Source of the DNA: Cloeon dipterum
Taxonomy: Eukaryota; Arthropoda; Insecta; Ephemeroptera; Baetidae
DNA: 64,000 nucleotides
NCBI RefSeq assembly: GCF_949628265.1
Contig: NC_088790.1
Location: forward strand, 28,276,545-28,340,544
Direction of reading: 5' to 3'
Below the pieces are notes generated by a model. It ran no database searches, was not told the DNA's origin, and saw only the letters and a list, made by a program, of their open reading frames with translations. The translations under genes and the position numbers were made by a program. Positions 1-11,790 of the stretch are shown piece by piece (within the stretch, counting starts at the first letter, position 1; every line of letters starts with the position of its first letter).

Positions 1-281
1 CGCCGGTGAATCGTGTAAAACTATTTTTTTGAAATAAAAAAATATTTTCCAACGTTTCTACGGTGAATGGCTGAACCGTGTTTGGTTTTCAGCACGTCAA
101 AAATTAGCAAATTAATTAAAAAAAGCAAAATAGCTCAATTGAGTCTGAAATCGCAGCGGAAATGCCTTAAAACCGCTTAAAACAAAATTTTTAAGAAAGT
201 CTGTGGTTGCGCCATCTGTTGGCGGCTTCAATAACTAAGGGTTTATGCAACTGGTCAATTATTTTTTGTTAACATGAGCAG
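1..281. repeat. Dispersed repeat in the flank or intron 1 of G1
   Basis: No exon is seen. Bases about 1-190 resemble 21500-21685 in the same orientation: a run around GTGAA..AAATATTTTCCAAC, then TTTCAGCACGTC, then AGTCTGAAATCGCAGCGGAA. A third related stretch with a GGCGCCA-type core lies near 27600-27720. The first exon of G1 was probably displaced to the left of the window by this insertion. Confidence 0.5.
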
Positions 282-1637
282 ATAAGGACTCAAAGGATAA
301 GTGGCACAATATCGCACATGACTCGGAAAAATCTAGGGAGGCCTCGTATATTGTGAATGAGAAACTGATCGAACGTTACTGGCTTAAAATAGGCGAAGGA
401 AAAAATGACCTCAAACCAACTTACACGCATTACAGTGAAAAAGAGGATACGGTAGTACATATAAATCTTTGTTGTGAAAATGGCTTCACGATTTTTTTGC
501 AGTTACATGTCCGTTTGACCTTCCCTATTACCATATCTGGTCACATAATCACGAATGTAAGTCTGAGCACTAAAGGTAGCATCGACAGCTTTCAATGGTA
601 CGTGACACCCTTGCGAGTCAACTATAATGGAAAACCAAGCACAATCAAATATGTTAACGTCGATGGTTTGTTAAATTATAATTCAAGAATGGGAAAAAGG
701 ATCATACAATTTTATTTTCTATTTGTCTCAAGGTGGTCACTTGATAGTCCAATGGGAAATTGAGCCATTTTCCGGTCACGAAGATCAACAGGACGAGGTG
801 CTCGAAATGCAAGTCCAAGTTTCTCCCTCCGGTGATGTCGCGCTCCTCTACAAGAAAATTCCATTTGGTTCAATTAAGAATTTTAAAAATAAATATGACA
901 ATCATATTTCTGATTCTTTCGGCTTTTGTCTCAAAGAAAAGCTGCCCGGTGAGTTCGTGTACTGTTAAATATATTTGAGCTTTGCTTGATTAAAATAAAT
1001 TGCAGATTGGCGAGATTTTTATCTCGAAAATTTGATCTTCATTGATGACCTCGAAGTCAAAGACGGTACGATAATAGTTTTTAGAGCTCTTCCCTTCTGC
1101 CCAAACTTCCGGACCTGTAAAAGCTGCTCTGAAGCCAAAATAGAAATGGAAGACACGGGAGAAACGATTCCCTGTGTTTGGTGTCCGGAAATAAAGAGGT
1201 GTTCCAGCAAGAAGGACTTCCTTCACAAATATTGGCAGATTTACGATTGCGAGAATCAAGAAATCTCAGATCCACTCCACTGTCCAAGAGAGATAGGTAC
1301 GAGAAAATGATTCTTTCAATGATTTAATTGCATTTAATTTATTGTCACACAAATTGTTTAAAAAAAACACGGGGCAAATATAGTTGTTTTAATTTTGAGC
1401 TCGTGACACTCTTCGGCCTGATCTGCCCCAAAAATAACCGTGCCGAAGTGTGTCACGTCGCACGAGGTTGTTAAAAAAATTACTAAATTTTCCTTTATAT
1501 TTTTAGGTCCCATTGAAAAATTCTTCAAAGAACTCACACGGTATCAAATATTATTTTATTTGATTTGTGCTTTTGACTATTTGGTCCTATTTTTGTTCTC
1601 CTTTGAATACTTCCTTCAAAATTATCTTCATATATAG
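282..1637 (+). CDS. G1: PLXDC/TEM7-like membrane protein, 5' partial
   Basis: Exons 2-6 are read as 282-451, 503-665, 733-948, 1006-1296 and 1507-1637, with phases 1,0,1,1,1 that join without a stop. The signal-peptide exon is not in the window. Exons 3-4 encode the nidogen-like beta region (GGHLIVQWEIEPF, YKKIPFGSIKNF). Exon 5 encodes a PSI domain with cysteines in the order CPNFRTCKSC, PCVWC, KRCSSKK, YDC and HCP. Exon 6 gives one membrane helix and ends almost at once with a very short tail. PLXDC proteins are surface receptors; the ligand of this copy is unknown. Exon 6 and intron 5 are nearly identical to G3, so the two are recent duplicates or were converted. A polyadenylation signal AATAAA is at 1845-1850. 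Confidence 0.78.
1403..1456. repeat. Hairpin inside intron 5 of G1
   Basis: GTGACACTCTTCGGC pairs with GCCGAAGTGTGTCAC, with one mismatch over 15 bases and a loop of about 24 bases. The same structure lies in the matching intron of G3. Confidence 0.7.
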
Positions 1638-2472
1638 AAGAAGAAATGTGCACTCTGCTTATACTCTACGTTAGGCTTACATAAGGAATTTTCGGATCAC
1701 AATTTTTTTGCAATCAATTGGCATATTATTCCACCTGATCTCAGGAGGAAAAGACTAAGAATTCATACTTGCGCATTTATATTAGATGTTGCCAATTTTG
1801 ATCATGATTTGTAAATTTGACTTGCGTCCACCTCAGAAAATATGAATAAAAACGAAAGCTCATAAAACATAATTTCTTTTTATTGTAATTAACGAATAAT
1901 TTCTGATCAGGAATGTTAATTGCATAAAAACGACACTTAAAACAGTTTAAACCGGCTTAAGTCAGTGGAAAAATAGTTATATATTGCAAGAATAATATAT
2001 TTTACCTGACATACAACTCTTCGTTGCTAATTCTTTCGAGGTAAAAATAATAAAGTTATCTTTGAAACTTTCGAACATTTTAATCGTGCCACAAATCCCT
2101 CCAAAAGGGACAATTCATAAATATTAAAATGTTTGAAAAGGCCAATTAAAAGTTAAGCAATTTCGCGGTATTTATATATTATAAGGCCACTCAACTAATT
2201 AAAATATTTCGCCAACATATGTGATAAATCGATGAAAAAACCAGCTTGTTGGAAATAAATTATTACAGATTGCTGACATTTGAAAGTGCTACGACAATAA
2301 TCTCGCTCGCAACATTCCTGAAATAATTTGGAAGGAATAATTGGAATCGCAATCTCTTCCAAATATATTTCTTCGCACAAATCTGCGTTTCCAGCAGTCT
2401 TGCTTTGAAGGAGCTCTCAAGCCAACCGAGAAATTCCATCATTTCTCGCTTGGACACCGAGTAAAACGCAAT
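1638..2472. other. 3' flank of G1 and upstream region of G2
   Basis: AT-rich non-coding DNA. It holds the G1 3' UTR with its AATAAA and, from about 2313, the conserved upstream block of G2. No other gene is seen. Confidence 0.6.
2313..2360 (+). promoter_or_regulatory. Conserved upstream block of G2
   Basis: ATTCCTGAAATAATTTGG followed by AAGGAATAATTGGAAT. The same block occurs about 115-165 bases before the ATG of every plus-strand family member with a readable first exon. It includes a TTCnnGAA palindrome. Confidence 0.5.
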
Positions 2473-3948
2473 ATGGCAGGCTTCTTACAAAACCAGCCTT
2501 TAATTTTAATTAGCATTGCTCTGATCTTGACTTCCCCTATTTCGAACGTGAAATCTGAAGATGAGCGTAAGTAATTTTTTATATTTTTAACTAAGAAATG
2601 TTCAAAAGCAGAAAATTGTAGCTCATAATTGAATTTGTTAAGAATTTTAATGTTACATATTGCAGCAGATGATTACTCTGGGACATTCTTAGTGGCCACC
2701 ATTCATGATTCTGAAAAAACAAGGATGGCCTCGTATTTTCCGAGTGAAAAATCCTCCGATCATTCCTGGATCAAATTGGGCAACAGAAAGAAAAACGAAT
2801 TGCCACCGGATGACACGATTTACAGCGAAGAAGTTTCTTTGGTAGTACATCTTGTTATATGAAGATTGCTTCAAGAATAAATTCATGATGTTTTTTCTAG
2901 CACAATATCAGTTTGGCCTTCCCTTTAAACATATCTGGCTACAAAATCAGGAATGTACGTCTGAGCAGTGTAGGCTCCATTTCCTCAATGGATGACATGC
3001 ATCAATGGTTTGTATCCCCCGTGCAAGGCACTTATGGAACATCCAGCACCATCAAATACATTAACGGCGCTGGTTTGTACATTTTAATTTTGGAAGTGGC
3101 CAAAAATTCATATTAATTTTTCTCCATCTCAAGGTGGTCACTTCAGAGTGCAGTGGGAAATAGTGCCATTTTTTAAATACGCTGGTCTTGAGGACAAGAA
3201 GCTCCTAATGCAAGTCCAAGTGTTTCCCAATGGCGATGTCAAGTTCTTCTACAAGAAAATTCCGTTCGGCTCTATGAGGAATTTTCGTAAAAACTTGAAA
3301 TATGCTGAAGAAGAAGGTGGTTTTATTTTTATTGATATACTGCCTGGTGAGTTAATTAATAAACACCATTAAACTGCTGTCAAAAATATTTTTCCTTCGA
3401 AACATTTGCAGATGGACGTAGTGCTATTCTTGCCATTCCGATTTCTTTTGATAAACGTGACGTTAAAGAAGGCGAGATAATACATTTCAAGTCTCTGCCC
3501 TTCTGCCCAAACTTCCGGACCTGTAAAAGATGCTCTGAAGCCAAAATAGAAATGGAAGACACGGGAGAAACGATTCCCTGTGTTTGGTGTCCGGAAATAA
3601 AGAGGTGTTCCAGCAAGAAGGACTACTTTCAACAATATTGGCTGAGCAAAAAATGCGAGCATCAGGAAATTTCAGATCCACTCCGCTGTCCAAAAGGTTT
3701 AATTGAATTAATTTATTGTTATACATACAAGTTGTTAAAAAATCACTTGGCAAACATTTGATTTAATGTTTCGCGAGGTTGTGGCGAAAGCAACTAAATT
3801 AATCATTATATTTTCAGGTTCTGCTGACGAAGAGGGTGAAACATCCACGTCGGTTAAAATACTGACTTTATTCATTTACTCTCTGTTCATAAGCTTTTTG
3901 CTTTACAAACTTATGTCAAGGAGAGGATTGAGGCGGCGTGTCCGTTAA
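2473..3948 (+). CDS. G2: PLXDC/TEM7-like membrane protein
   Basis: Six exons: 2473-2566, 2666-2841, 2901-3072, 3134-3346, 3412-3696, 3818-3948. All junctions are GT-AG, phases agree, and the product is 356 residues. Residues 1-28 are a signal peptide (MAGFLQNQPLILISIALIL). Residues about 90-218 form the nidogen-like region (HNISLAFPLNISGYKIRNV, FFYKKIPFGSMRNF). Residues about 235-313 form the eight-cysteine PSI domain, and exon 6 has one membrane helix and an Arg-rich end (RRGLRRRVR). Most of the gene is clearly diverged from G1 and G3, but the central PSI DNA is almost identical to theirs, which suggests gene conversion. The start is the first ATG after the shared 5' leader. AATAAA is at 4122-4127. 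Confidence 0.85.
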
Positions 3949-5055
3949 TTAGAATTAAAGCAGATATCGTGCACCCTGCTTGACACTACACTACAACATT
4001 TTTTTCGCAATCTATTGGTATAATATGAGTACATAATATTATGGTACCTAATTTCAGCAGGAATTTGATCATAATTTTACAAAATAGGTTCCTGTATTCC
4101 TGAGTGACTATTAACTTAGTGAATAAAAGCGTCAGCTCATAAAGTAAATTCAGTCTTTGATTTAAATTTATTAATCATTTTTTTGTAGAGTTTTTATGTT
4201 GCGGCAGTTTCTTACTTAGTGGCCCGTTTTGCCGCATCCAAAGCAGCGCGACCTGCTTCCTCCGTTTTTGGCTTGCTGGCTGTTTTGTTGTGTGCGCATA
4301 ATTGCTTGTAGAGTGCAACTAAGAAGATGAATAAAAGCCGCTGCCACACACACTCTTGGGTGCCGGCCGCGTGTCAGCGAATGGATTGTATGCACTTGAT
4401 TTATTTATTTGTGAGTTTTAACTGGCCAACAGATAAAATTAAAATTTTATTGAAAATGTACAGCACTGGACTATATTTATTTTCTTTGCAGATTGCAATT
4501 CCTCTCGTCGAGATCAATCCAGTAATTACGAATCTTTTTGTTTGAAATTTTATTGAAATAAAATAAGATTATTTCAAGTAGAGAAACCACTTAAAATCCA
4601 TCCTAACTTATTTGTAGCCACCTTTCTTAAAAATGTAGATCAAGTTTCGCTTTCACTTCATCATTGATAGAGATTATTTAATGCACTGACAGAATGATTT
4701 TCTTAATATTTTGAGGTTTTGCTGCATAAATTGTTTTTAACGGCCTCTAAATTGATTTTTTTAAATTTTCTAATAAAAAAATTGAGGAACACAGTTTTGA
4801 ATAAAACCTGTTTGTTTTGGAACTAAATTATAGGAGATTCCCGACATTTTAAAGGGAAAAATCTCAAAAATTTCTGATACTAATCTCTATCAAAACCTTC
4901 TTGAAATAAATTGGCAGGAATGATTGGAATCACAATCTCACCCAAAGAAATTTATCCACAAATCTGCAATTCCAGCAATCTAACTTTGAAGTATTTCTCA
5001 AGCCAACCGAACCATTCCATCCATCATTTCCTACTTGGACGCCGAGAAAGACGCA
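3949..5055. other. Intergenic region G2-G3
   Basis: The first 200 bases are the 3' flank of G2. Around 4200-4400 there is GC-richer unique sequence with no convincing ORF. About 4490-4620 weakly resembles the middle of the TTAA-flanked element found at 41783 and 57589 (ATTCCTCTCGTCGAGATC), so it may be a decayed third copy. The upstream block of G3 begins at 4897. Confidence 0.45.
4897..4938 (+). promoter_or_regulatory. Conserved upstream block of G3
   Basis: CTTCTTGAAATAAATTGG, then CAGGAATGATTGGAAT. It matches the block upstream of G2, G4, G5, D and E. Confidence 0.5.
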
Positions 5056-6647
5056 ATGGCAGTCTTCATTCATTACAAGTTTTTTATGTATATCGGCATT
5101 TCTATGAATGTGACTTTCCCTATTTTGAACTCGAAATCTGTAAAAAGCATTGAACGTGAGTAATTAATAATTCTTTTCTTTAAATATGAGACGCAATTTT
5201 TCCAATTATTAGCTCACAGTCACAATAAAATTATTTAATAATAAGCTGCCGCAATTATTTTATGTTAACATGACCAGTTAAGGGCGGCTCAAAGGCTACG
5301 TGGTACAGTATCGCACATGACTCGGAAAAATCTAGGGAGGCCACGTATATTATGAATGAGAAACTGATGGAACGTTACTGGCTTAAAATAGGCGAAGGAA
5401 AAAATGAACTCAAACCAACTTACACGTATCACAGTGAAAAAGAGGATACGGTAGTATAAATCTTTGTTGTGAAAACTGCTTCACGAATTATTTTATGATT
5501 TTTTTGCAGTTACTTGTCAGTTTGACCTTCCCTGTTACCATATCTGGTCACATAATCACGAATGTAAGTCTGAGCACTAAAGGTACCATCAACAGCTTTC
5601 AATGGGCCGTGTCACCCTTGCGAGTCAACTGTAATGGAAAACCAAGCACAATCAAATATGTTAACGTCGATGGTTTGTTAAATTATAGTTCAAGAATGGG
5701 AAAAATGATCATAATTTTATTTTCTATTTGTCTCAAGGAGGTTACTTGATAGTCGAGTGGGAAATTGAGCCATTTTTCGATCACGAAGATCACCAGAACG
5801 AGGTGCTCAAAATGCAAGTCCAAGTGTTACCCAACGGCTATGTCATGTTTGTCTACAAGAAAATTCCATTTGGTTCAATTAAGAATTTTAAAAGTTACTT
5901 TGACAGTCATATTACTGATTCTTTCGGCTTTTTTCTCAGAGAAAAGCTGCCCGGTGAGTTCATGTTTGTTAAACTGCTGTTAAATATATTTGAGCTTTGC
6001 TTGATTAAAAAAATTGCAGATTGGCGAGATTTTTATCTCGAAATTTTGATCCTCATTGATGACATCGAGGTCAAAGACGGTGCGATAATAGTTTTTAGAG
6101 CGCTTCCCTTCTGCCCAAACTTCAGAACTTGTGAAAGCTGCTCTGAAGCCAAAATAGAAATGGAAGACACGGGAGAAATGATTCCCTGTGTTTGGTGTCC
6201 GGAAATAAAGAGGTGTTCCAGCAAGAGGGACTACCTTCTCAAATATTGGCAGATTTACGATTGCGAGAATCAAGAAATTTCAGATCCACGCCGCTGTCCA
6301 GGAGAGGAAGGTATGAGAAAATGTTCTTTAAATGGTTTAATTAAATTAATTTATTGTCATACAAATTGTTAAAAAAACACGGGGCAAATATAATTGTTTT
6401 TCTTTTGATGTCGTGACACTCTTCGGCCTGATCTGCCCCAAGAACAACCGTGCCGAAGTGTGTGACGTCGCACGAGGTTGTTTAAAAAATTACTAAATTA
6501 TCCTTTATATTTTTAGGTCCCATTGAAAAATTCTTCAAAGAACTCACACGGTATCAAATATTATTTTATTTGATTTGTGCTTTTGACTATTTGGTCCTAT
6601 TTTTGTTCTCCTTTGAATACTTCCTTCAAAATTATCTTCATATATAG
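5056..6647 (+). CDS. G3: PLXDC/TEM7-like membrane protein
   Basis: Six exons: 5056-5155, 5278-5450, 5510-5672, 5738-5953, 6020-6310, 6517-6647. Phases agree and the product is 357 residues. Exon 1 gives a weakly hydrophobic signal sequence (MAVFIHYKFFMYIGISMNV). The nidogen-like region spans about 91-217 (GGYLIVEWEIEPFFDHE, FVYKKIPFGSIKNF). The PSI domain spans about 235-314 and has all eight cysteines. The last exon carries a long hydrophobic stretch rich in Phe and Leu and almost no cytoplasmic tail. It is the closest relative of G1, with introns and last exon near-identical. AATAAA is at 6849-6854. Confidence 0.85.
6413..6466. repeat. Hairpin inside intron 5 of G3
   Basis: Same stem as at 1403-1456: GTGACACTCTTCGGC and GCCGAAGTGTGTGAC. 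One right-arm base differs from the G1 copy, so it has started to decay. Confidence 0.65.
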
Positions 6648-7550
6648 AAGAAGAAATGTGCACTCTGCTTACTCTGCGTTAGGTTTACATGAGGAATTTT
6701 CGGATCTCAATATTTTTTGCAATCAATTGGCATATTATTCCACCTGATCTCAGGGGGAAAACTAAGAATTCATAGTTACGCATATATAGATGTTGCCAAT
6801 TTTGATCATGTTTTATAAATTTGACTTGCGTCCACCTTAGAAAAAATGAATAAAAACGAATGCTCATTAAAATATCTTTCATTCATGCATGCATAGTTGA
6901 TTCCAAATTATGATCATCTTCACATCGACTTGTTTACACCTGAGAAATTAGTGAATAAAAAAGCATCTGCTTAAACAGTTAATTGAGTCTTTGATTGAAA
7001 TTTAAAATAATTTTTGCATTCAGAAAAAATGTTAATTAATAACAACAAATTTATGTGTGCATAAATTGAGCAATTTCGAGCAATTTAACCACACTTAAAA
7101 CCATATTAAAGTCGGCTTCAAGTCAGTAAAAAATGCACAGCTATTGAAAATTATTTTAAATATTTTAATGACCTATTATGAATATTATATTTGAAAAATT
7201 TTCTAGCAGAAATAAACATTGAATTCAAGTTTGATAGACGGGTTTGTTAACCTTTTTCTAAAAAATCAAGAAAAGGATAATCCTGTTATCTTTTATGCGC
7301 GCATACCTATTCATTAGAAATGTTAGTCATTTTCCTCAAAACGAAGAAAACTGTCTTTATTGCATTTGGCTTCCTCAGTAAATTTTTCCAATTATCTAAA
7401 TACGATAGATTCCTGAAATGATTTGGAATTGCGTTTTGCACATGCTCCTACGAAAGTTTCCTGTATATTGAGGCAAAAGGTCGCAAGCAATCTGAACAAT
7501 TCGACCATATTTCCCATTTAGACGCCGAGGAAGACGCAAAAGCGAGAAAA
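6648..7550. other. Intergenic region G3-G4
   Basis: Contains the 3' flank of G3, with AATAAA at 6849 and a second candidate near 6953, and AT-rich DNA up to the upstream block of G4 at 7409. No further gene is seen. Confidence 0.5.
7409..7445 (+). promoter_or_regulatory. Conserved upstream block of G4
   Basis: ATTCCTGAAATGATTTGG then AATTGCG, a shortened version of the block before the other plus-strand paralogues. Confidence 0.45.
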
Positions 7551-8657
7551 ATGTGGAGCTCCCTCCGAAACAAGCCATTTCTTTTGATTGGCATCGCCCT
7601 GATTTTGGCCACCATGATTTTAGAAACGAAGAGTGAGTAATTTAATATATTTATAGGGCCTTTTTAATTAGTATTTTAACCATCTGTGAGGAAAATAAGG
7701 AATATTGCTTTATTAAATAATTTTAGTTAATAATTAAATAATTCATATTTTTAATTATAGACCCATTGAAGCTGCATTTTTTTGTATTCAAATCGATTCC
7801 TGAGGGTCAAAATTGGTGGGGTAATCAATAATTCCGACCGAAAAACTGTTAATGATGTGCGAGCAGAGGCGCAAAGCAAACCGCACGTTGCTTTGGCACG
7901 CAAAACGTTTGAATCTTTTGATCACTACTGCGCATGCGTTGCCACTCTGACGTCACAGCCATGCTTCCTGCTTGGCATTGGCAGCTGAGAGAGCTGTGAC
8001 GTCAGAGGGGTTACGCTTGCGCAGTAGCAACCAAAAGGGTCATGCGTTTTTCGCGCCAAAGCAGCGTGTGTGTTTGCTTCGCGCCTCTGCTCGCATGTCA
8101 AACAATTTATTTAACCCCACCTTTTTCTACCCTAATATAGAATCGATTTGAACAAAAAAATGTGTTTTTTTAGCTTACGACTTAATCATAACCGTTAAAT
8201 GCCAAAAACACCTACTTCACATAAAAAAGAATGCTGATGATAGAAGTGAATTAATGCAGGACGAATATTTGTTGGATAATCACAAAGCTGACCTTAGGTT
8301 GGTCTATATTATGGACAAAGAGAATAAATATACACGCAACCTGATCAACCTTTTCTACTCAGGGAAACCGGTAAAAATTTTAATTAATCACCAATTAAAA
8401 TCAATTAAGTTAACATTCTTTGTATTTTTAAGGTGGAAGCAATTCTAATATTCAAGAAAATTAATATTAGTGAAGAAGGTGGAAACAAATCGGTTGACAG
8501 TCGTCGCGACAGGTTCATAGGCCCCCTGATGGCCGATGCTCCTAGAATAAATAAATCCGAAGTTGAAGGGCAAAGCAATGATAGCGACCATCAAGCGATA
8601 CCGGACCTGCATCAGCGTGAGGAGCTCTACAACACATCTGGTGTAAAAACGTTTTAA
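7551..8657 (+). CDS. G4: truncated PLXDC-like gene made by internal deletion
   Basis: Exons 7551-7632, 8174-8370 and 8433-8657 join in frame to 167 residues. Exon 1 is a signal peptide (MWSSLRNKPFLLIGIALIL). Exons 2 and 3 match the start of the nidogen-like region of G5 (EEGGNKSVDSRRDRFIGPL). After the residues SEVE, exon 3 runs straight into sequence matching the end of a PSI exon: SNDSDHQAIPDLHQ aligns with RNDCDQQEISDMNQ of gene E in the same frame, with its cysteines replaced. The rest of the nidogen region, the PSI core and a recognisable membrane exon are missing. The stop overlaps an AATAAA at 8656. It is either a short secreted product or a dying gene; a donor-like site near 8632 could alternatively splice further. 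Confidence 0.6.
7778..8160. mobile_element. Foldback MITE in intron 1 of G4
   Basis: The two ends are inverted copies: TTCAAATCGATTC plus a GGTGGGGTTAA-like stretch on the left, and their reverse complement on the right. The arms continue inward through AGCAGAGGCGCAAAGCAAAC, GCGCATGCG and TGACGTCA. The element is far more GC-rich than the intron around it. No transposase is present. Confidence 0.75.
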
Positions 8658-8660
8658 TAA

Positions 8661-9316
8661 AGTTATTTTTAAATTCATGAATTTAGAGAGTCCTTTGTTT
8701 TCATAGAGTCGCCCGGAATAGCTCTTGGTCGGGTTACGAGTCAAATTCTTTTTTATTTTTCTCATTCGAAGGCCAACTTTGTTGCTATTTTCAGTTTTTA
8801 TATTCTTGAAAAAATTCATCAAAGTTAATTTTGAGGTCGTGAAAGATTTACTAACACTGTAATTCAATTTTAACAATTTCCCTGAAGAATCCTTAAATTG
8901 AAAAAATGTAATAAAGACGTTTGTTCACCTTTTTATAAAAAATTCTGGAAAATGACACTCTTATATTCTACTTTGTGCGCATACCTCAAACAATATACAT
9001 ATTAGACATTATTCAAATATGTATAATCTTGAAAAGAATGCTAAATATTTTCCTCAAAGCGAACTTGTACCAGTATTTATTGCATTAGATCATGCAGAAA
9101 AGGAACCTCTAGAAAATTCCTCACGAAATTTGTCCAAATATTCTAAAGCGTAACATTCCTGAAACGATTTGGAAGGATTATTGGAATTGCGTTTTACACA
9201 CGCTCCCACGAAAATTTCCTATATATTGACGTAAGGTCGCAAGCGATCTAAACAATTCGATCACATTTCCCATTTGGACGCCGAGGAAGACGCAACGCAA
9301 CGCAAAAGCGAGAAAA
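8661..9316. other. Intergenic region G4-G5
   Basis: Begins with sequence resembling intron 5 of G5 (TTCATGAATTTAGAG). A possible decayed last exon follows an acceptor near 8801, but it has no membrane helix. The rest is AT-rich, with the G5 upstream block near 9153. Confidence 0.4.
9153..9198 (+). promoter_or_regulatory. Conserved upstream block of G5
   Basis: CATTCCTGAAACGATTTGG, then AAGGATTATTGGAATTGCG. Same block as before the other plus-strand paralogues. Confidence 0.5.
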
Positions 9317-10732
9317 ATGTGGGGCTCTTTCCGAAAGAAGTCAGTTCTTTTGACTAGCATCGGCGTCCTGATTTTGGCCGCCACGATTTGGAAACTGAAA
9401 AGTGAGTGACTCAATGTATTTAGAAGGCCTTTTTAATCATTAGGAAATAGATTAATCTACTGACAGTATTATTTCGTAACAGATATTCATGTTTTTAGTT
9501 ATAAGCAACATTTCTTGTATCCTAATCATTAAATGAAAATGTGGTGTCAGTAAAGCTAAAACCTCATGATTTTTGTTTTAGCTCATCACTTCACCAAAGA
9601 GGACGAATGCCCAGAGGGACTACCTCTCATTCAAAAGAATGCAGTGCAAGAACGAAATGAATTTATGCAGGTTGAATATTTTATGGAAGATCGTATAGCT
9701 GACCTTTGGTGGGTCGATATGGACAAAGAAAATAATCCTGCATGCACCCTGATTGACCTTTTCAACTCAGGAAAAAGGGTAAAAATTTGAAATTAATCAC
9801 ACCATGCGCAAACTAATATTTCTCGTATTTTTAAGGACACTATTACCCTGAAATATGGTTTTCGTTTCTTTGATAAATATATCACGAACTTGAGTATAAG
9901 TCAAGAAGGAGGAATCAAATCGGTTGACTGTCGTCACGACTGGTTCATAGCCCCCCTTTTGGTGGATCCTTCTAGAATAAAGAAGACCAAAGTTAAATAC
10001 GTCGAATTCAGTAAATATTACAGTACAATTTTTAAATCATTCTATTGTTAAAATTGTTTGTGTTTAGGCAATGCCCTCGTGGTCCAGTGGGAAATCGAAT
10101 CTGATGAGTGGGATAGGGAGCTCAGCTTCCAATTAGTTTTGTACAGAAGCGTTCGCATCCAGTTTGCCTATAAGAGGATCCCTTTTGGTTCCTTGAAAAT
10201 TTTTAGGCAAAAATATGACGGCATAAAGAATACCTTCGGAATTGGATACGAATACAAGCTGAAAGGTAAATTAATTGTGGGAAAATTATTTTAGAAAGAT
10301 ATAAATCAAATTATAATTCTGACAGAGGAAAAATTCTGGATCGGCTCTATCATGGACATTAAAGAATACGACGAATTACTGGAAGGCTCGGCGATCGAAT
10401 TCAAGCAATTATTGCCCTCGTATGATACGTGCTGCAGCGCCGAAAATGTGGAGGAGCTTGAAAAAACAGGTATACAAACATTTCATGAATTTAGAGGATC
10501 CTTGCATGGGTTATTACAACATTTTCTTGCTTATTAATTTTGAATTTTTTCAGATCCTACAACAGAAGCGGAAGAAAATGTACAGTTTCCAGCCTATTTT
10601 TGGCATGCGATTGTAGTTTTCGTGATTCTGCTTATTATCTTGCTCATCCTGTCGCTCTATTTTTTGTTCAAGTTTTGTATGAGAGTCCCACCCCATCACA
10701 CCGATAGATATAATTTATTCAAGCAATTGTAA
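9317..10732 (+). CDS. G5: PLXDC-like membrane protein with a reduced PSI domain
   Basis: Six exons: 9317-9401, 9582-9778, 9836-10010, 10068-10265, 10326-10469, 10554-10732. Phases agree and the product is 325 residues. It has a signal peptide (MWGSFRKKSVLLTSIGVLI), then the nidogen-like region in residues about 94-218 (NALVVQWEIESDEWDRE, FAYKRIPFGSLKIF). Exon 5 is only 144 nt against about 285 in relatives: after LPSYDTCCSAENVEELEK it stops, so the PSI core with PCxWC and CSSKK is gone. Exon 6 carries a strong membrane helix (HAIVVFVILLIILLILSLYF) and a tail of about 25 residues. The frame is open, so it may be functional without PSI. AATAAA is at 10858-10863. Confidence 0.78.
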
Positions 10733-11790
10733 ATGTAAAAATTGAGCGGAAATTTTCATTTTCTTAATTTTAATTTAAACTAAATTATCTGATAACATAT
10801 TACTACTCAAAAAATTGTAATGTATCTAAATAATACTTTGTAATATTTGACTCTTCAAATAAAAACATATATCATCTGCTATTGCAATGAAATAATATTA
10901 TAAAAATGTTTTTCATTGATTTTAATTACGCACCAATTTTATCCGTTGGATATGGAACTAAAAAGAATGATAACAAGAAAAGCAAACCAATATTTTAGAA
11001 ATTGAAATTTAATTTTGATAAAATAGGAATTTTAGACCAGCGGCTTAAGATCGCGTGGTTTTTTCTTTAATTACTAGAGGGTGAAACAATGAAAGAGGTT
11101 GGCTTGTGTACTTAACAAACTACATTTTATTGTTAACTGGAACTTATAAAAAATTATATTGTGTGTAATTAAAATGAACAGTTTCCCTCAAAATTTTTGA
11201 CTTTTTAGCGAACACTATTGAATTAATTAAAATACAAATAGGAACGGAGTAAACGATTGAATTTGACTTTTCTTCGGAATTAATTACTTGACAAAAGAAA
11301 AGAATTTAAATAATAAGCTCACAATCAGTGAAAAATTGTCTCACCACTCACTCTGCCAAACTAGTGGAGTCTGCGGACGTCACCCACACTTGCCGGTTGT
11401 TAACACGTGGAAAAAACTCTCAAGTAATTCTAGGGATTTTTTGTCCACGGTTATATAGTGACACGCTGGTGCTCCGCCCGCGATGGAAAACGTGGCTGAC
11501 GGGTATATGTGAGAGTGAGCAATAGTTTCACAACACTTTATACATTGAGTAAATCAAACATGCTTACGAAATGAAATGCAGATGGTCGAGGATTAAGTGT
11601 TTGGGCTTTTCTTTTGTTACCCAAAACGATTTTAAGCAATGACAAATTTTCTAACAACAAGAGCGTTAAGCAATTTCGAATGCAATCCTGTATTGGTAGA
11701 GTAAGGGATTGACACAAAAATGCCTGTTTCAAGGCTGATTATCCGCATTTTTCATTTGGACGCCGAGATAGACGAAATAGAGCGAGAGAA
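10733..11790. other. Intergenic region downstream of G5
   Basis: AT-rich. From about 11340 to 11520 there is a GC-richer unique stretch with no convincing coding potential or match to other parts of the window. The family 5' leader (GGACGCCGAGATAGACG) appears at about 11759. Confidence 0.45.
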
